A DNA stretch of 64,000 bases from Solen grandis (taxonomy: Eukaryota; Mollusca; Bivalvia; Adapedonta; Solenidae). The position numbers were made by a program, and so were the translations under genes. Under the pieces are notes generated by a model, which ran no database searches, was not told where the DNA came from, and was given only the letters and a program-made list of their open reading frames with translations. Location of the stretch: positions 39,642,316-39,706,315 of the forward strand of contig CM037782.1 of assembly GCA_021229015.1 (NCBI GenBank), written 5' to 3'. This document shows, piece by piece, positions 1-10,990 of this stretch. How positions within the stretch are numbered: position 1 is the first letter of the stretch; the number at the start of each line of letters is the position of its first letter.

Positions 1-3000
1 GGGTTATCTCTATGGGGTACCTCAAGGCAGTTATGTGGCTGATAAAATGCAGCTTTCGGCCTCTGTTTGCTAAAAGGCATCTGCTACACACTGATTTGTC
101 TCTTGAAAAATTTCATTAATTATATTGCTTCAAATGAAAGTTATTCCTTGGACACTGAAGTTTCCCACCAGCCCACAATAACCCATTGTCAAATACCCTT
201 GGCTGACATTATGCCATGGGGAAATTACATATAGGCAAGCAAATCATCTTATTACCATAGTAATTAATTAAACTATTGATTAATAAAAATGCGCCTTATA
301 AATGCAACACTCTTTGGCGTGATGGCTTGAAAATCATGTAACAATAAAAAATCAAAGCATTGAGAGCACTTTCAGAAGTGAAAGTTAAAATGTGTGAATT
401 ATAAGGTCAACCCCTTTAATTTTTTTTGTGGTATGCATGTAAAAAATCAGGGAAGTTAAATCTTATTACAACAATAGGTAAGATAGATTCTTTTATTTGT
501 TGGTCTCTGTCAAGTTAAACAAAACTGGATAAGAATAGTGGTTCTTAGTATTGATCCTCTCAGTACCTTTAATACTTAATGAATATGCTGCAGACAGAAA
601 TAATTTTAATAGAAAATCAAGAAAATGGGAAAAGATATGGTTATTGTTCTTTGTTATTTCACATCCTTCCCATGTTTAAAGAATGATATCCATGCCTTCA
701 ATAGTTTTTAAAATATGTTCTAAAAAAACATAATTTCATCATACAAGTAAGTAATAGAGATGAAGCAAGGTAGAGTTATTGTTCTTGGTCAGTAAAGTTT
801 GACCATTGTATAAAGTATAAACTCAATCCCTTAAGTACTTTCTGAGTTGTGACACACATGCGACTAGAGACACTACAGTCATTTGAGACTCTAACAAGGA
901 AATTTTTAAAAAAATGTTTCAATTGACGGCTTACATTAAACATAGTGTCCCCCTCTCATTTCTACTGTTTTGACTTTATAACCAAACCTGTCTATGCGCA
1001 TGATCCTCATATTAGAAAAATTGAACTCATGACCCTTTGCAAGAACAAAATACTGAATGACGCTCTTACCAACTGAGCTAATTCCACAGCTGCAAATTTG
1101 TGGTGCCAATAAGGTTATTTATAGGTAGTTTAATGAATAAAACTGCCAATGAACAGTGAATTATAAGCTTGCTTCTTTTACAGTTTTATTTATACAGAAA
1201 TTGTGATTTTACCCAATGCTTTCAATGTTGACTTATAAAACCAGTGGTACTATTTTTCAATGCGAATGTATGGATAAGTGGCAGTAATGTGATTGTAGGT
1301 AGAAAATCCACTGACTTTAGAAGCTTTTGCTCCTTAAAATGACTGTGTCCTGCAGCTGTATAAAATTGCCTTTATGAATGTTTTAAAAACCTGATGCAAC
1401 CAAAGAGTTAGCGTAATTTGACACACCCAAAAATGACCAAATCCAGCCATAATATCCCACAGCCTATAGATGATTTATTGATCAGCTGTGGGTATTCAAT
1501 GATGACAATCACCTTGACCTTAGACCCTATCCCAACCTCATCTTCTACTTACATACACACTCATTGTGAACACTTAAGTTTGACACCCACACACAAGCCT
1601 GCCAAATGACATACCCCAATCAAATAGCTCTCAAGGGATTTTGTCAACTTTGTTTGATGGAATCATCAAGCATTTCTAAGAGATGTCAAGTTATGAGATG
1701 TTTGCTCCCATGTGAAAGCTGTTTGGAGGTTTGAGTTTTTTTCTATTATTTTACTAACAAATTGAGGCTTTTTATTGTGTTTTTCTTATAATATCATTTA
1801 GTTCCAGCTTAATTTTGTGTTATGTAGCTGATAACTGCTGCACTTGATCTATAACCTACTATCATACCCTTGTGTCACAGAATGTTTGGTGAAAAATAAT
1901 GTGCTCATCTTACTACCATTGCTCATACAAATGACTGTTTTATTCTTTGTCATTAATCATGTAATATATTTCAAAGCTTGAATTTCTCTATCAAACTTAA
2001 TTTAATAATGCACTAAAGGAAGCTTTTGTTTTGCTTTGATCAGACAACAGTTCATATTCATGCATGTGTATCTATCGTGATGTTAGGTGATGTAATCAGT
2101 GATGTAATCTTCTAGCTTTTGAAAGCTTCCGCATAAAGCCTATATTTTATCTAAGTTAGTTTTAGCACCAAAGGTTTCATTAAGTCTATAAACGGATTGG
2201 TCTGCACAAGAAAGATTTGAAAGCTCCTAAAAATTACAGACTTGTCCTGCTCCCTGGAACTAATGAATACTCCCTAATATATACTTTTATCCTCTCTGTG
2301 TGCAGACTTGATTGACATGCAACCTTGGGAGATGGGAGACATCCAGACATCTTTGTGAAGCAATTTATTCTGAATTACTTTTATTGGTTACCTAGCCTTC
2401 CAATTGTAAATAACTACTTTATATTGAGTTGGAATTAGTTTTTTAAATAAAACTACAATTCAATTTGAAACTCTTAGGCATCATATTAAGCCTTAATTTA
2501 TGGTATTTAAAATTTTAGATATCAATACATTTTGTAAAACAAGGGGTATCATTCTGACAGATTATTCTTTTCAATGCAGAATTGGTATTGCCTTTTCCAG
2601 ATCCATCAGCAAAACAACTTACAGCCATTGTACAGACTGAAGTGTTTTTTAAACCAAATTACAATAGCCAGGGAGAAAATGATATTACAGCAATTCAGAA
2701 TTACAAGATATTGCTTTTAATGCCAGGTTGTTTCATGCAAATATTTAGAGAAACTAAACTTCAAATGGACAAATGGATGGTTATTCAATAATAAAGATAT
2801 ATGAGAGTCGCCAATTTAATCACTCGGAAGATATAATTTAGGAAAATGTCATCAGTAAAGAAGGTTTGCAGACATGCAGATAAGTCTAAAGAACATTTCC
2901 TTCTCCCATCCATACTAGAAGTATTATTGAAGGTGATTAATACCCCCACACAGCACTTTGACACAAAAGATGGGACAAGGTATTTGAAGCCAATTCTAAG

Positions 3001-3048
3001 TAAAAAAAAAAAGGTGCCATAACTGTGTAAACAAGAAATGTTTGTAAA
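1..3048. other. noncoding A+T-rich DNA
   Basis: No convincing coding exon or complete RNA gene is seen. The longest open stretches are short and of random composition. A stretch at 2579-2791 follows an acceptor-like tract but is not supported as coding. The only recognisable item is the tRNA-derived relic listed separately. Confidence 0.6.
1014..1090 (-). repeat. tRNA-derived SINE head or tRNA pseudogene relic
   Basis: On the minus strand there is a near-perfect tRNA A box (TTAGCTCAGTTGGTAAGAGC). About 35 bases further on lies a degraded B box reading GAGTTCAATTT. The acceptor stem does not pair, so this is not a functional tRNA. It is most likely the head of an old tRNA-derived SINE. Confidence 0.6.
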
Positions 3049-3311
3049 ACATATATGCCCCCCTCATATGCTAGCTATACTACCTTGTATATTGCATCCA
3101 GTAAAAGTGAAAATGCTGAAAAAAATCTGGTGAAAATAATTGACCAGAACCCATTTTGATCAGAATCTATCTCAGCATTCAATGTCACAGTGATCTTAAC
3201 CTTTGACCTAGTTACCCCTAAATCAAAAGTGGTCATTTACTGGTCATGCACAATCTCCATACTAAGTTTGAAGTCCCTAGGACGAAGCGTTCTTAAGTTA
3301 TTGATCGGAAA

Positions 3312-3582
3312 TGAAATTTTTGAAGTAAAATTAATTTTAATTAGTAAATACTTACCTGTTATTACTTCAGGTATGTGTCTATTTGTGCACAGCTTCCAAA
3401 ACAGAGTCCGCAAAATAAACCATTCCCTAAACCCCCTAGTTACCGGAAGTGTAACCCCCGTTCTCCAATTGTATATGAAGCCATCGAGGGATACAACCAC
3501 CAGCAAGCGGGGAGGGAGGTGGGACTCTGTAATAACAGGTAAGTATTTACTAATTAAAATTAATTTTACTTCAAAAATTTCA
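3312..3582. mobile_element. 271-bp foldback carrying DIRS-end sequence
   Basis: Perfect 54-bp terminal inverted repeats lie at 3312-3365 and 3529-3582. Between them, 3354-3472 matches the reverse complement of the DIRS right-end region 9249-9367 over 119 bp with very few differences. The inner bases of the TIR (ACCTGTTATTAC) are also part of the DIRS terminal repeat. The foldback abuts the left DIRS ITR with no spacer. It could be a short non-autonomous DIRS derivative or a rearranged DIRS terminus. It has no ORF of note. Confidence 0.75.
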
Positions 3583-3625
3583 TTTTAATAGCATAAATAC
3601 GTTACCTGTTATTACTTCAGGTATG
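3582..3625. repeat. DIRS left inverted terminal repeat
   Basis: 44 bp, identical to the reverse complement of 9345-9388. It starts ATTTTAATAGCATAAATACG and runs through TTACCTGTTATTACTTCAGG. Confidence 0.9.
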
Positions 3626-3725
3626 ACTTCGTCGCTAAGGCGGGAGGTTGCTAACAAAGAACCTTGATTGCAGCGACACCCGAAGTAGGAAACGACCAAA
3701 GCCGCCGAGGCGTCAGACATGATGA

Positions 3726-4880
3726 TTAAACTATCGTTTGAGCCACTACAAGTGGACCCAAATCCACAAGGTTTTGTGATTGGTTAGCCAGTGAGCGGAG
3801 ATAAAAGGAAGAAAACGTAGTAGAAGACTTCCAAGAGGCCGCTTTGAGAATATCATCCATGGGAGATTTATTCAAGAAAGCCCAAGAAGCAGACAAAGCA
3901 CGGAGCTCATGTGGTCTAATTCTTAAAAAGGATAGATCCCTGTCCGAAAGATCCGAATAAGCAAACTTGATAGTTGAGGCTACCCAACGAGATATTGATG
4001 CTGCCGAAACTTCGCCCCCCCCTTTTATTGGGAGGAAAAGTCGAAGACGACGACCCCGTAAAGATTTAACCTTCTGGAGGTAAAACTTCAAGGCTCTAAC
4101 CGGACAAAGAAGACGATCAGGATCTCCCCTAGCGCAAGACTTAGCAAGGCTCGGAATAACCACCGGAGGGGGACAGACCGAAGGGAGCTGGGTTTTCGCA
4201 AGGAAACCAGGTTGAAAGCTCAAAGATACAGAGCCATCAGATTTGTTAAAGCGTAAATAGCCTTCCTCAGTAGAAAAGGCATGAATTTCGCAACGACGTT
4301 TAGAAGACGCCATTGCTATGAGAAAGACCGTCTTCCATGTTACATGCAGGAGAGAAGCCTCAGAAAGAGGTTCAAAAGGTGCCTTAGTAAGAGCCAGTAA
4401 AACACAAGAAAGATCCCACTTTGGAGTTAACGAACGAGAAACTGGCCTAGACAGTTCAAACGAACGAATAATTTCCGAAAGATAAGGATCCGAACCAAGG
4501 GAAGAGGATCTGTGAAACTTAAGAGTGTTCGATAACATAGACCTATAACCCTTGATAGAACTGACCGCAAGTTTTTTCTCGTTAAAAAGAAAAACTAGAA
4601 AGTTAGCGATTTCTCTGACAGGAGCTTTGACCGGATTAATCTGCCGTGCGATACACCAATCACGGAAGACCTTCCACTTTGCCTGGTAGACAGATCGAGT
4701 AGATTGTCTCCTGGCTTTAGAGATAATAGAGGCAACTGTTGCCGAAAATTTCTTCTGTCTAACTCGCTGTTGGATAACATCCAAGCGTGAAGACGAAGAG
4801 CGCAAGGATTGTCGTGAAGGACCCTGTTCCGACCTTGTGACAGAAGGTCCGGAACCTGGGGAAGTTCTACAGGATCGTCT
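3726..4880 (-). CDS. DIRS tyrosine recombinase (integrase)
   Basis: This would cut and join the circular DIRS DNA intermediate into the genome. The frame is open from 3726 up to 5768, but only about the last 380 residues look like protein. The upstream part is the out-of-frame shadow of the RNase H region, so the start given is approximate. Family signatures are KRRCEIHAF (box I Arg, about 4280-4306), RPHELRALSASW (His and Arg of box II, about 3900-3920), AASWKSS, and FYLRSL with the catalytic Tyr encoded at 3800-3802. All catalytic positions (R, H, R, W, Y) are present. It overlaps the end of the RT/RNase H frame at 4595, normal for DIRS. No stop or frameshift is visible, in contrast to gag and RT. 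Confidence 0.88.
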   Translation of the reverse strand, partial: RRSCRTSPGSGPSVTRSEQGPSRQSLRSSSSRLDVIQQRVRQKKFSATVASIISKARRQSTRSVYQAKWKVFRDWCIARQINPVKAPVREIANFLVFLFNEKKLAVSSIKGYRSMLSNTLKFHRSSSLGSDPYLSEIIRSFELSRPVSRSLTPKWDLSCVLLALTKAPFEPLSEASLLHVTWKTVFLIAMASSKRRCEIHAFSTEEGYLRFNKSDGSVSLSFQPGFLAKTQLPSVCPPPVVIPSLAKSCARGDPDRLLCPVRALKFYLQKVKSLRGRRLRLFLPIKGGGEVSAASISRWVASTIKFAYSDLSDRDLSFLRIRPHELRALSASWAFLNKSPMDDILKAASWKSSTTFSSFYLRSLANQSQNLVDLGPLVVAQTIV

Positions 4881-6985
4881 ATCAGAAGATCCAGAAGATC
4901 CACGAACCAAGATCTCGTTGGCCAAAGTGGAGCTACAAGGAGGATCCGGCACTGAGATCGCAGGATTTTCCTTAGAACTAAGGGAATCAGAGAAAACGGT
5001 GGAAACGCATAAGCAAATAGATGATCCCAGTTTACAGACAGAGCATCTATCGCCCAAGCCCGGTGATCCGATACCGGTGACACAAACAGCGGAAGCTGGT
5101 TGTTCAGCCTGGTAGCAAATAGATCGACAGACGGAGACCCGAAAATCGCAAACAGAGTTGTCGAGATCCGAGGAAGTAACTTCCATTCCGAGGGGAGAAG
5201 AGAATGTCTGCGGGACAGTTGGTCCGCGAGAACATTTAGACGACCCGGAAGATGTCTGACTTGAATGAGTACCGAAGACACCTGACACCAATGAAGAAGG
5301 TGCCATGCTTCCATGCACAGAGAAGGCGAGTGCGTCCCCCCTTGTCTGCGGATGTAAGAGACAACAGTCGTGTTGTCTGTAGATACTAGAACAGATTTGC
5401 CGCGAATGAGAGGAGAAAACTGTCGTAAGGCTAGTAGAACCGCTTTGAGTTCGAGGTTGTTGATATGAAGAGAACTGTCCTGAGGGGACCAAAGACCCGA
5501 GGTCGTGAGACCCAGAGGTTCCAGATGAGCACCCCAGCCTGACAGACTGGCATCCGAGAAGAGGAACAGTTCCGGTTGAGGAGGAGAAAGAGGAACACCC
5601 TCTCGGAGAAACGAGGGGAATTCCACCAACTGAGATGATGAACCAATTCCGGAGAAACCGGAAGAATGGTCTGTAAATGGTCTCGACTGGGACGCCAGAT
5701 CGAGAGAAGGATAAATTGAAGAGGTCGCATGCGAAGGCGGCCCAGCGGAACAAGATCCGCTGCTGCATTGAGTACTCCGAGAAGCGATAGGAATTCGCGG
5801 GCTGAGATCGATTGCCGACGCGAAAACCCCCGAACCAGAGTTAGAAGAGACATAATTCTGGGTTCCGGAATTCTGATCCTGTTTAGATCGGTCAGAAACT
5901 GCATCCCGACAAACGTGAAGTTCTGGGATGGGATCAACTCCGATTTCTCGGAGTTGAGGATGAAGCCTAGCCGGAGAGCTAGGTCTGTCACCCATCGAAG
6001 TTCGTCGAGAAGAGCGACTAGGTCCATGTGAAGAAGAAGCCAGTCGTCGAAATACGCCAGAAGGCGTGAGCCGCGAAAATGAACCCTGGCGACCAGAACC
6101 GAAACTATTTTGGTGAAGATTCTGGGGGCCGAAGACAGGCCGAACGGAAGGGCCTTGAACTGGTAGACAGTTTGGCCATCCGTAAAACGAAGGTATTTCC
6201 TGGAATGAGGATGGATAGATACATGGAAGTAGGCATCCGATAAATCCAGGGAAACAGCCCAGTGACCGGGGAGGACGGCTGCCCTGATCGACGAAGTTGT
6301 TTCCATTTTGAAGTGTTCCTTCGGAATGAAGGAGTTTAGATGAGACAGGTCTATGACCGGTCGAAACCCGCCGTCCTTCTTGGGAACCAGAAAGAGACGG
6401 CTGTAAAACCCCGGAGAGGTTGGAATCGAGACCCTTTCTACCGCTCCTTTTTCCAGAAGATCTGAAATGGCGAGTCCCAGACGAGAATGATTGGAGGAGA
6501 GATGAATGGGAGAGCGTGATAGTGGGGGGGGGACGACTGAACGGAACCCGATACCCGTGTCTCACGATAGACAGGACCCATTGGTCGTCGGTGATTGTCT
6601 CCCAATGATGAATGAAATGAGTGAGTCTGCCGCCTACTGGAAGGGGCAGAGACACTCTTCCTCCTAATCGAACGTCTGGAAGAGGAAGCGGAAGAAAGGA
6701 CGTACCCCTAGGGCTTACTCCTACCCCTTTGACTGGTAGAGGTAGAAGAAGGGGTGGGGGGCGATGAAGGAGGAAATCGTGGTCGCTGCGGACCAGATTG
6801 GCGAGCGCCCCTGGAAGAGGGATTGCCTCTGAAAGGAGATTGAGGCTTGCCCTTTTCCGAGTCCTTCGGGGATTTACCGGTAGAAGCCGAAGGTTTCTTC
6901 GGTATCCGGAATTTAGGGGGAGCCGAAGTAGGTGTGCGGGGCTGGAAGGCCACCGCGCCGTGCATTTGCTCCTCCCTGGAGGCAT
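4595..6985 (-). pseudogene. DIRS reverse transcriptase - RNase H - methyltransferase-like ORF, two compensating frameshifts
   Basis: RT copies the element RNA and RNase H removes it. One frame is open over 4595-6985 but the RT core is in another frame, open over 5431-6306 and further upstream. The RT core shows LDLSDAYFHV (motif A, about 6246) and the YFDD active site (about 6043-6054). The RNase H part shows SDASLSGWGAHL, LELKAVLLAL, STDNTTVV and LADQLSR, giving the D-E-D-D set at about 5555, 5444, 5377 and 5232. Then comes a DIRS domain usually likened to Dam methylase (VDLFATRLNN ... YAFPPFSLIP, about 4890-5135). The frame leaves at a nine-C run (plus-strand G run, 6524-6532) and returns at a four-C run (5615-5618). 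Each fits a one-base length change. The 5' end overlaps gag. Confidence 0.85.
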
Positions 6986-8968
6986 CCGCTACTTCCTTGA
7001 TTCGGCCCCCAAAGAGGGACGATGAAGAAAGAGGGGCAGACCTAAGCTTTTCTCGAGAAGAAGAGAGAAGTAGCTTGTTGGGGCCGTCCAGGATGGCATC
7101 CCGCCTGCAGCGAGTCATCTCGGAAGAGAGAGAGAGAGATAGCAAAATCGAATGTTTTGCCGTCGCTGCTAAGGTCTCTAAAAGAAGCCTGACGGAAGCA
7201 GATAAGGCATCCTTTTGTTGTAGTTTGACCGAAAGAGCGGCCACGAAGGAGTCAGTATGCGACGAGATGCCGGAAAGAAAGCGGGAGCGTTGCTCCCAGC
7301 GATCCAGGACCTTCTGCTGAAGCGGTAAAGAGGAGGGGACCTTGAGCCGGAGCCGACTCGCATCTAGGTCCAGTTTCGGAGGGTGGATAGAAAAATCACC
7401 CTCCGGAAACTTGTAGGTCTTGGGGTTAAAACCCAAAGGCCGAAGGTCTGAAGTTGGAATAAACCAGCCCGGTCCTGGCTTAGAGGAGGATGAAGATTCG
7501 AAATCCTCCAGAGCCGAACGGACAACCGGAGAGAAAGGGAGCAACTCCGGTTTGACTGATTTGGATTCCTTAGGTTTACCGACGAGGTCAAGGTAACCTT
7601 CGCACCTCTTCCGGGAGGGAGGAGGGGCCGGTTTGCATACTGATGCAGGTAAGGTAGCAAAGACCTCCTGAACAGCCCTGTCCATGGAAAACCGACTGTC
7701 GTCTGACTCCTCGTCCTCGTCAGAGAGGATTGTCAGTACGAGGTTCGGAATGAGCGCTGGATCGGCGCGAGGTGGACGAAAGAGGCACGTCCTCAGCAAA
7801 TAAGGAGTCCTCCTCCGGAGCATGAAGGGAGATTTCATGCTCCAATTGTCCGCTCAGAGCAGTCCCACTAGTAGGGGGATTGCGAGTAGAGGGAGGAGAC
7901 CCAGCCTCAGGGCGAGATGGGGGAGCATCCTGAGGGGGAAAGCCCATAAAGGGAAATGGAGGGAAAAAGGGCCACATAGGGGGCTGTGCAGAAGAAGCAC
8001 CCTGTGGACCCGAGGAGGGAGGAGACTGAAGGAACAGTCTGTGATCAAGGGTCTCTGGTGGAAGAGAAACCCGATCCCTCCTAGAAGATGAAGGCTCACC
8101 CGGCATGACGGGGGGGGGAGGCAGAACTGAAATGCCTGGCGTATTCCCCCATCATGTGGGACCACCATGTGGAAGGGTCAAAGGTCTGAGGTTGTGTTGA
8201 AACATCCGCACCTTGAACCTTCGAAGACGTGGTGGAGCGTAAAGGGGACCGATCCCGAGTAGCAGAGCTAGGGGACCGGTGACCGGAAAAACCCGGGGAA
8301 CGGTTGTGGGACCGTTTCTTGGGCACCCTTGAACATGAAGGAGGAGGTGGCCGAAGTGGAGAAACCGCAGGGCTACCTGAGGAAAAACTCGAGTTCGAAT
8401 TCTCAGACAAAATCGGCGAAGACCGGTGACCCACACGTCTAGAGTGATGAGCCGACCTGACCGGTGACCGGTCCCTGGCAGATATACCCGGTGACCGGTC
8501 CCGTGATGGTCGGTGACCGGTCTTGACCGGTGACCGGTGGCTAGACCTGCCCGGTGACCGGTCGTGAGCTTGGCTATGACTATGATCACGTAATTGACCG
8601 GTCATGCCCGGTGACCGGTCGGAGTATTCTCCTTGACTGCTCCCTGGGGCTGACACAAGGAGAGCCGGGCAGGGAGCCAGGAGATGAAGGCGGCCTCTCC
8701 GGAGAGGGGCGGGAAGCCTTCTTCCTGGGAGGGGGAGAGGGACTCCGACCCCCAGCAGCGCTGAACCCAGAGAAGGAGGAGGACGATGAGGCCTTCCTTT
8801 TCCGGGAAGAGTAAGACCGACGGGAGGAGGCTTTCTTCCATATCTCGTCTGTCCACGAAGCGCAAACGGTGCAGGTGTCGACCCTAGAGCACCCTGAACA
8901 TGATAGGCAGGATTGATGGGAATCCAGGACGCCTTAACATGTCCGCAGGAGCCCCGAGACTGCGACAT
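6708..8968 (-). pseudogene. DIRS gag-like ORF, several frameshifts
   Basis: Structural protein gene of the element. The likely start is MSQSRGSCGHVKASWIP at 8968. Reading on requires several frame changes. A Cys-rich knuckle (CLSCSGCSRVDTCTVCASW, about 8850-8910) follows after a shift near the G triplet 8918-8920. A Ser/Arg/Asp-Pro rich stretch follows after a shift near 8625. A Pro-rich stretch follows after the nine-G run 8110-8118. The conserved C-terminal half (SDEDEES, DRWEQRSRF, about 7700-7100) follows a shift at the short GA run 7722-7727. It ends at 6708 in a basic Pro/Ser-rich tail. Lengths of the changes fit one- or two-base slips in simple runs. There is no RNA-binding CCHC retroviral motif. 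The gag call rests on position and DIRS-like composition. Confidence 0.75.
8440..8625. repeat. degenerate CCGGTGACCGGTC repeats inside DIRS gag
   Basis: The motif GACCGGT / CCGGTGACCGG recurs roughly every 15-30 bp, around ten times. In the gag frame it encodes repeated D-R-S-P and G-H-R-S-P type peptides. The GACCGGTC core is self-complementary, so hairpins are possible. Confidence 0.8.
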
Positions 8969-9344
8969 AGTAAAAAGCAATACAAAAGAACAATGTATGC
9001 AAAATAAAAAACGGGAAGACCGTAGAAAACCCGTACAAAGAAAATCTCGAAACGAGACAACAGTATATACAAAGGAAAAGGTCCCGATACGGGACGGAGA
9101 TTGGGAATTCTAACGAATATAGAATAAAACCAATAAAAACAATATAAACACACAGCCGAGGCTATGAAAAAGTAAGAAAAGGAGAGCTGTAGGGCACAGA
9201 AGCTATCAAGAAAGGGAAGGTTCCCAAAACTCGATGGCTTCCAAAACACAATTGGAGAACGGGGGTTACACTTCCGGTAACTAGGGGGTTTAGGGAATGG
9301 TTTATTTTGCGGACTCTGTTTTGGAAGCTGTGCACAAATAGACA

Positions 9345-9388
9345 CATACCTGAAGTAATAACAGGTAACGTATTTATGCTATTAAAAT
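9345..9388. repeat. DIRS right inverted terminal repeat
   Basis: 44 bp, the exact inverse of 3582-3625. Homology to the foldback at 3354-3472 continues inward to about 9249. Confidence 0.9.
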
Positions 9389-9968
9389 GGTTTGGTCACC
9401 ATTTCCACATGAAATCCAAGTAAATCAAAGTCATTGTGACCTTGAGCTTTGACCTTATAGGGACCCCAAAAATCAATAGGGTTCATCTACTGATCATGAC
9501 CAATCTCCATACTAAGTTTGAAGTTACTATGCCCAGGCTTTCTCAAGTTATTGACCAGAAACGGCTTGGTCACCATTTTCAAAAAATCATGTGACCTTGA
9601 CCTTTAACTAGTGACTCAAAAACAATGAGTTCATCTACTGGTATGACCAACTCAACTAAGTTTGAAGTTCCTAGGCCTAGAGCTTCTCAAGTTATTGATC
9701 GGAAACAGCTTGGTCACCATTTTCAAAATCAAGCCCAGTAAATCAAGGTCACTGTGACCTTGACCTTTTACCAAGTGGCTTCAAAAACAATAGGTTCATC
9801 TACTGGTCATGATCAATCTCCAGACTAAGTTTGAAGTTCCTAGGCTTAGGTGTTCCCAAGTTATTGATCAGAAACTGTTTGGTCTACGGACCGACTGACT
9901 GATGGACGGACTGACCGACCGACATGTACAAAGCAATATGCCCCCTCTTCTTTGAAGGGGGGCATAAA

Positions 9969-10455
9969 AATTTACAGATTTTTGCTGAAGATGAAACAGG
10001 CTTCTACTAAGATATACATGTGTAACAATTTTTTTTTTATCTGTCAGTATGTTCATGGGTAAATGATATGACAAAGCCAACAGACAGAGAGACAAGCTCA
10101 CTCCTATATACCCCCCACCCCTGAATTGTTTTGTGAGGGGTATGAAAATATTTTTTTTGGGTGGGAGTATGATAACATACACAAATGGATGACTGTATGA
10201 ATACAATATGGACACACCATGTTATATCTAGACCACTGAACATGGGTAAATTGGTTACTTTGGAAACAAATGTCATTGCCCCATTATTTGTAAAAGGAAA
10301 ACAGAGGTGTGCATATGTTTACTGCCAGCCTATATTGGCATGATTACAGTGGATCCCATTGGAGGGCCTGCTATATTAAATATGATTATATGTGTAGAAT
10401 GTCTATGGAGGAATTGTAAAATGGGCATCTCTCTTCATAGTTAAAATGAGGTACT
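9969..10455. other. noncoding, weak hairpin near 10105-10145
   Basis: Mostly A+T-rich. A C-rich to G-rich pair (ACCCCTGAATTGTTTTGTGAGGGGT region) may be the end of another old dispersed repeat. No gene is seen. Confidence 0.45.
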
Positions 10456-10679
10456 TTAACCCTTTCCCTCATATAGACTCATTTTGACGCACTCAATAGG
10501 TATCATATAAAGCCTGATCTGCAGAAAACCACAGTTAAACCTTACCAAATTTAATTACAAAATCCTCATTTCCAGACCACTGAGGAGCAGCGAACAGCAT
10601 AAAACCTGATCAGCCTGATCTGGTTTTATGTTGTTCGCATAGGTCTTTTCATGGTGTCCTCTATGAGGGAAAGGGTTAA
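10456..10679. mobile_element. TTAA-flanked MITE, copy 1 (short form)
   Basis: Bounded by TTAA at 10456-10459 and 10676-10679. The terminal inverted repeats read CCCTTTCCCTCATA and, at the other end, CTATGAGGGAAAGGG. 224 bp with no coding capacity. TTAA targets are typical of piggyBac- and Kolobok-type transposases; which of these is not resolved. A near-identical copy lies at 44183-44424. Confidence 0.85.
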
Positions 10680-10906
10680 ATAGAAAACTATAAACGCATT
10701 CTTTTTTATTACTTTGGTTACAGACCCCCATTCTTTAGGGATTTCAACTTAGAATTTGTATTAAAAAACTAGATGTGGGTGTTCCTCGGAACACTTGTGT
10801 CGCCTGCGTTTAAGCATGTTTGATGAAAGAATTGACTAGAAAATCGATCTTTTGACAAATTATTGATAAAGCATAATCTATTTTGTGAGGTACAAAATAA
10901 CACCAA

Positions 10907-10908
10907 AT

Positions 10909-10951
<43 letters not shown>

Positions 10952-10954
10952 TTT

Positions 10955-10985
<31 letters not shown>

Positions 10986-10990
10986 GGGGG
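10907..10990. repeat. composite simple tract (CA)n(TA)n-T14-G26
   Basis: Four pure tracts follow each other without spacers: CA repeats, TA repeats to 10950, 14 T (10951-10964) and 26 G (10965-10990). Confidence 0.95.

Larger units (their letters stand above)
3582..9388 (-). mobile_element. DIRS-type tyrosine-recombinase retrotransposon
   Basis: An element of about 5.8 kb with 44-bp inverted terminal repeats (3582-3625 and 9345-9388), read on the minus strand. The coding order is gag, then RT-RNase H-methyltransferase-like, then tyrosine recombinase. This order with overlapping frames and inverted rather than direct terminal repeats is diagnostic of DIRS elements, which integrate by a recombinase instead of a DDE integrase. 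Comparison with an uninterrupted neighbouring repeat unit (9689-9715) shows no obvious target duplication, as expected for DIRS. Recombinase and core RT motifs are present, but gag and RT frames carry indels, so the copy is probably non-autonomous unless those are assembly errors. Confidence 0.93.
3049..9968. repeat. tandem-core dispersed element, split by the DIRS insertion
   Basis: Two flanks, 3049-3311 and 9389-9968, belong to one element. Both are made of degenerate repeats with phrases such as AAGTTATTGATCGGAAAC and GTGACCTTGACCTTT, spaced about 144-169 bp. The right end has (GACC)n-like sequence and a hairpin ATGCCCCC...GGGGGGCAT at about 9939-9964. A related C-run lies at the left end near 3056. 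Without the insertion the element is about 0.84 kb. It has no coding capacity. The tandem-core layout resembles oyster pearl/CvA-type non-autonomous Helentron relatives, but that class assignment is inference. Confidence 0.65.

Noticed and set aside
2579..2791. Possible terminal exon after an acceptor-like tract
   Set aside because: Composition is not convincing, no upstream partner was found, and the AATAAA overlaps the stop codon.
4837..7320. Plus-strand open frames over the DIRS element (4837-5115, 5729-6031, 6847-7320 and others)
   Set aside because: Antisense shadows of gag and RT.
8884..9345. 153-codon hydrophobic minus-strand frame at the DIRS 5' end
   Set aside because: Out of frame with gag and overlaps the untranslated leader and terminal repeat. 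Composition follows the A+T-rich leader.
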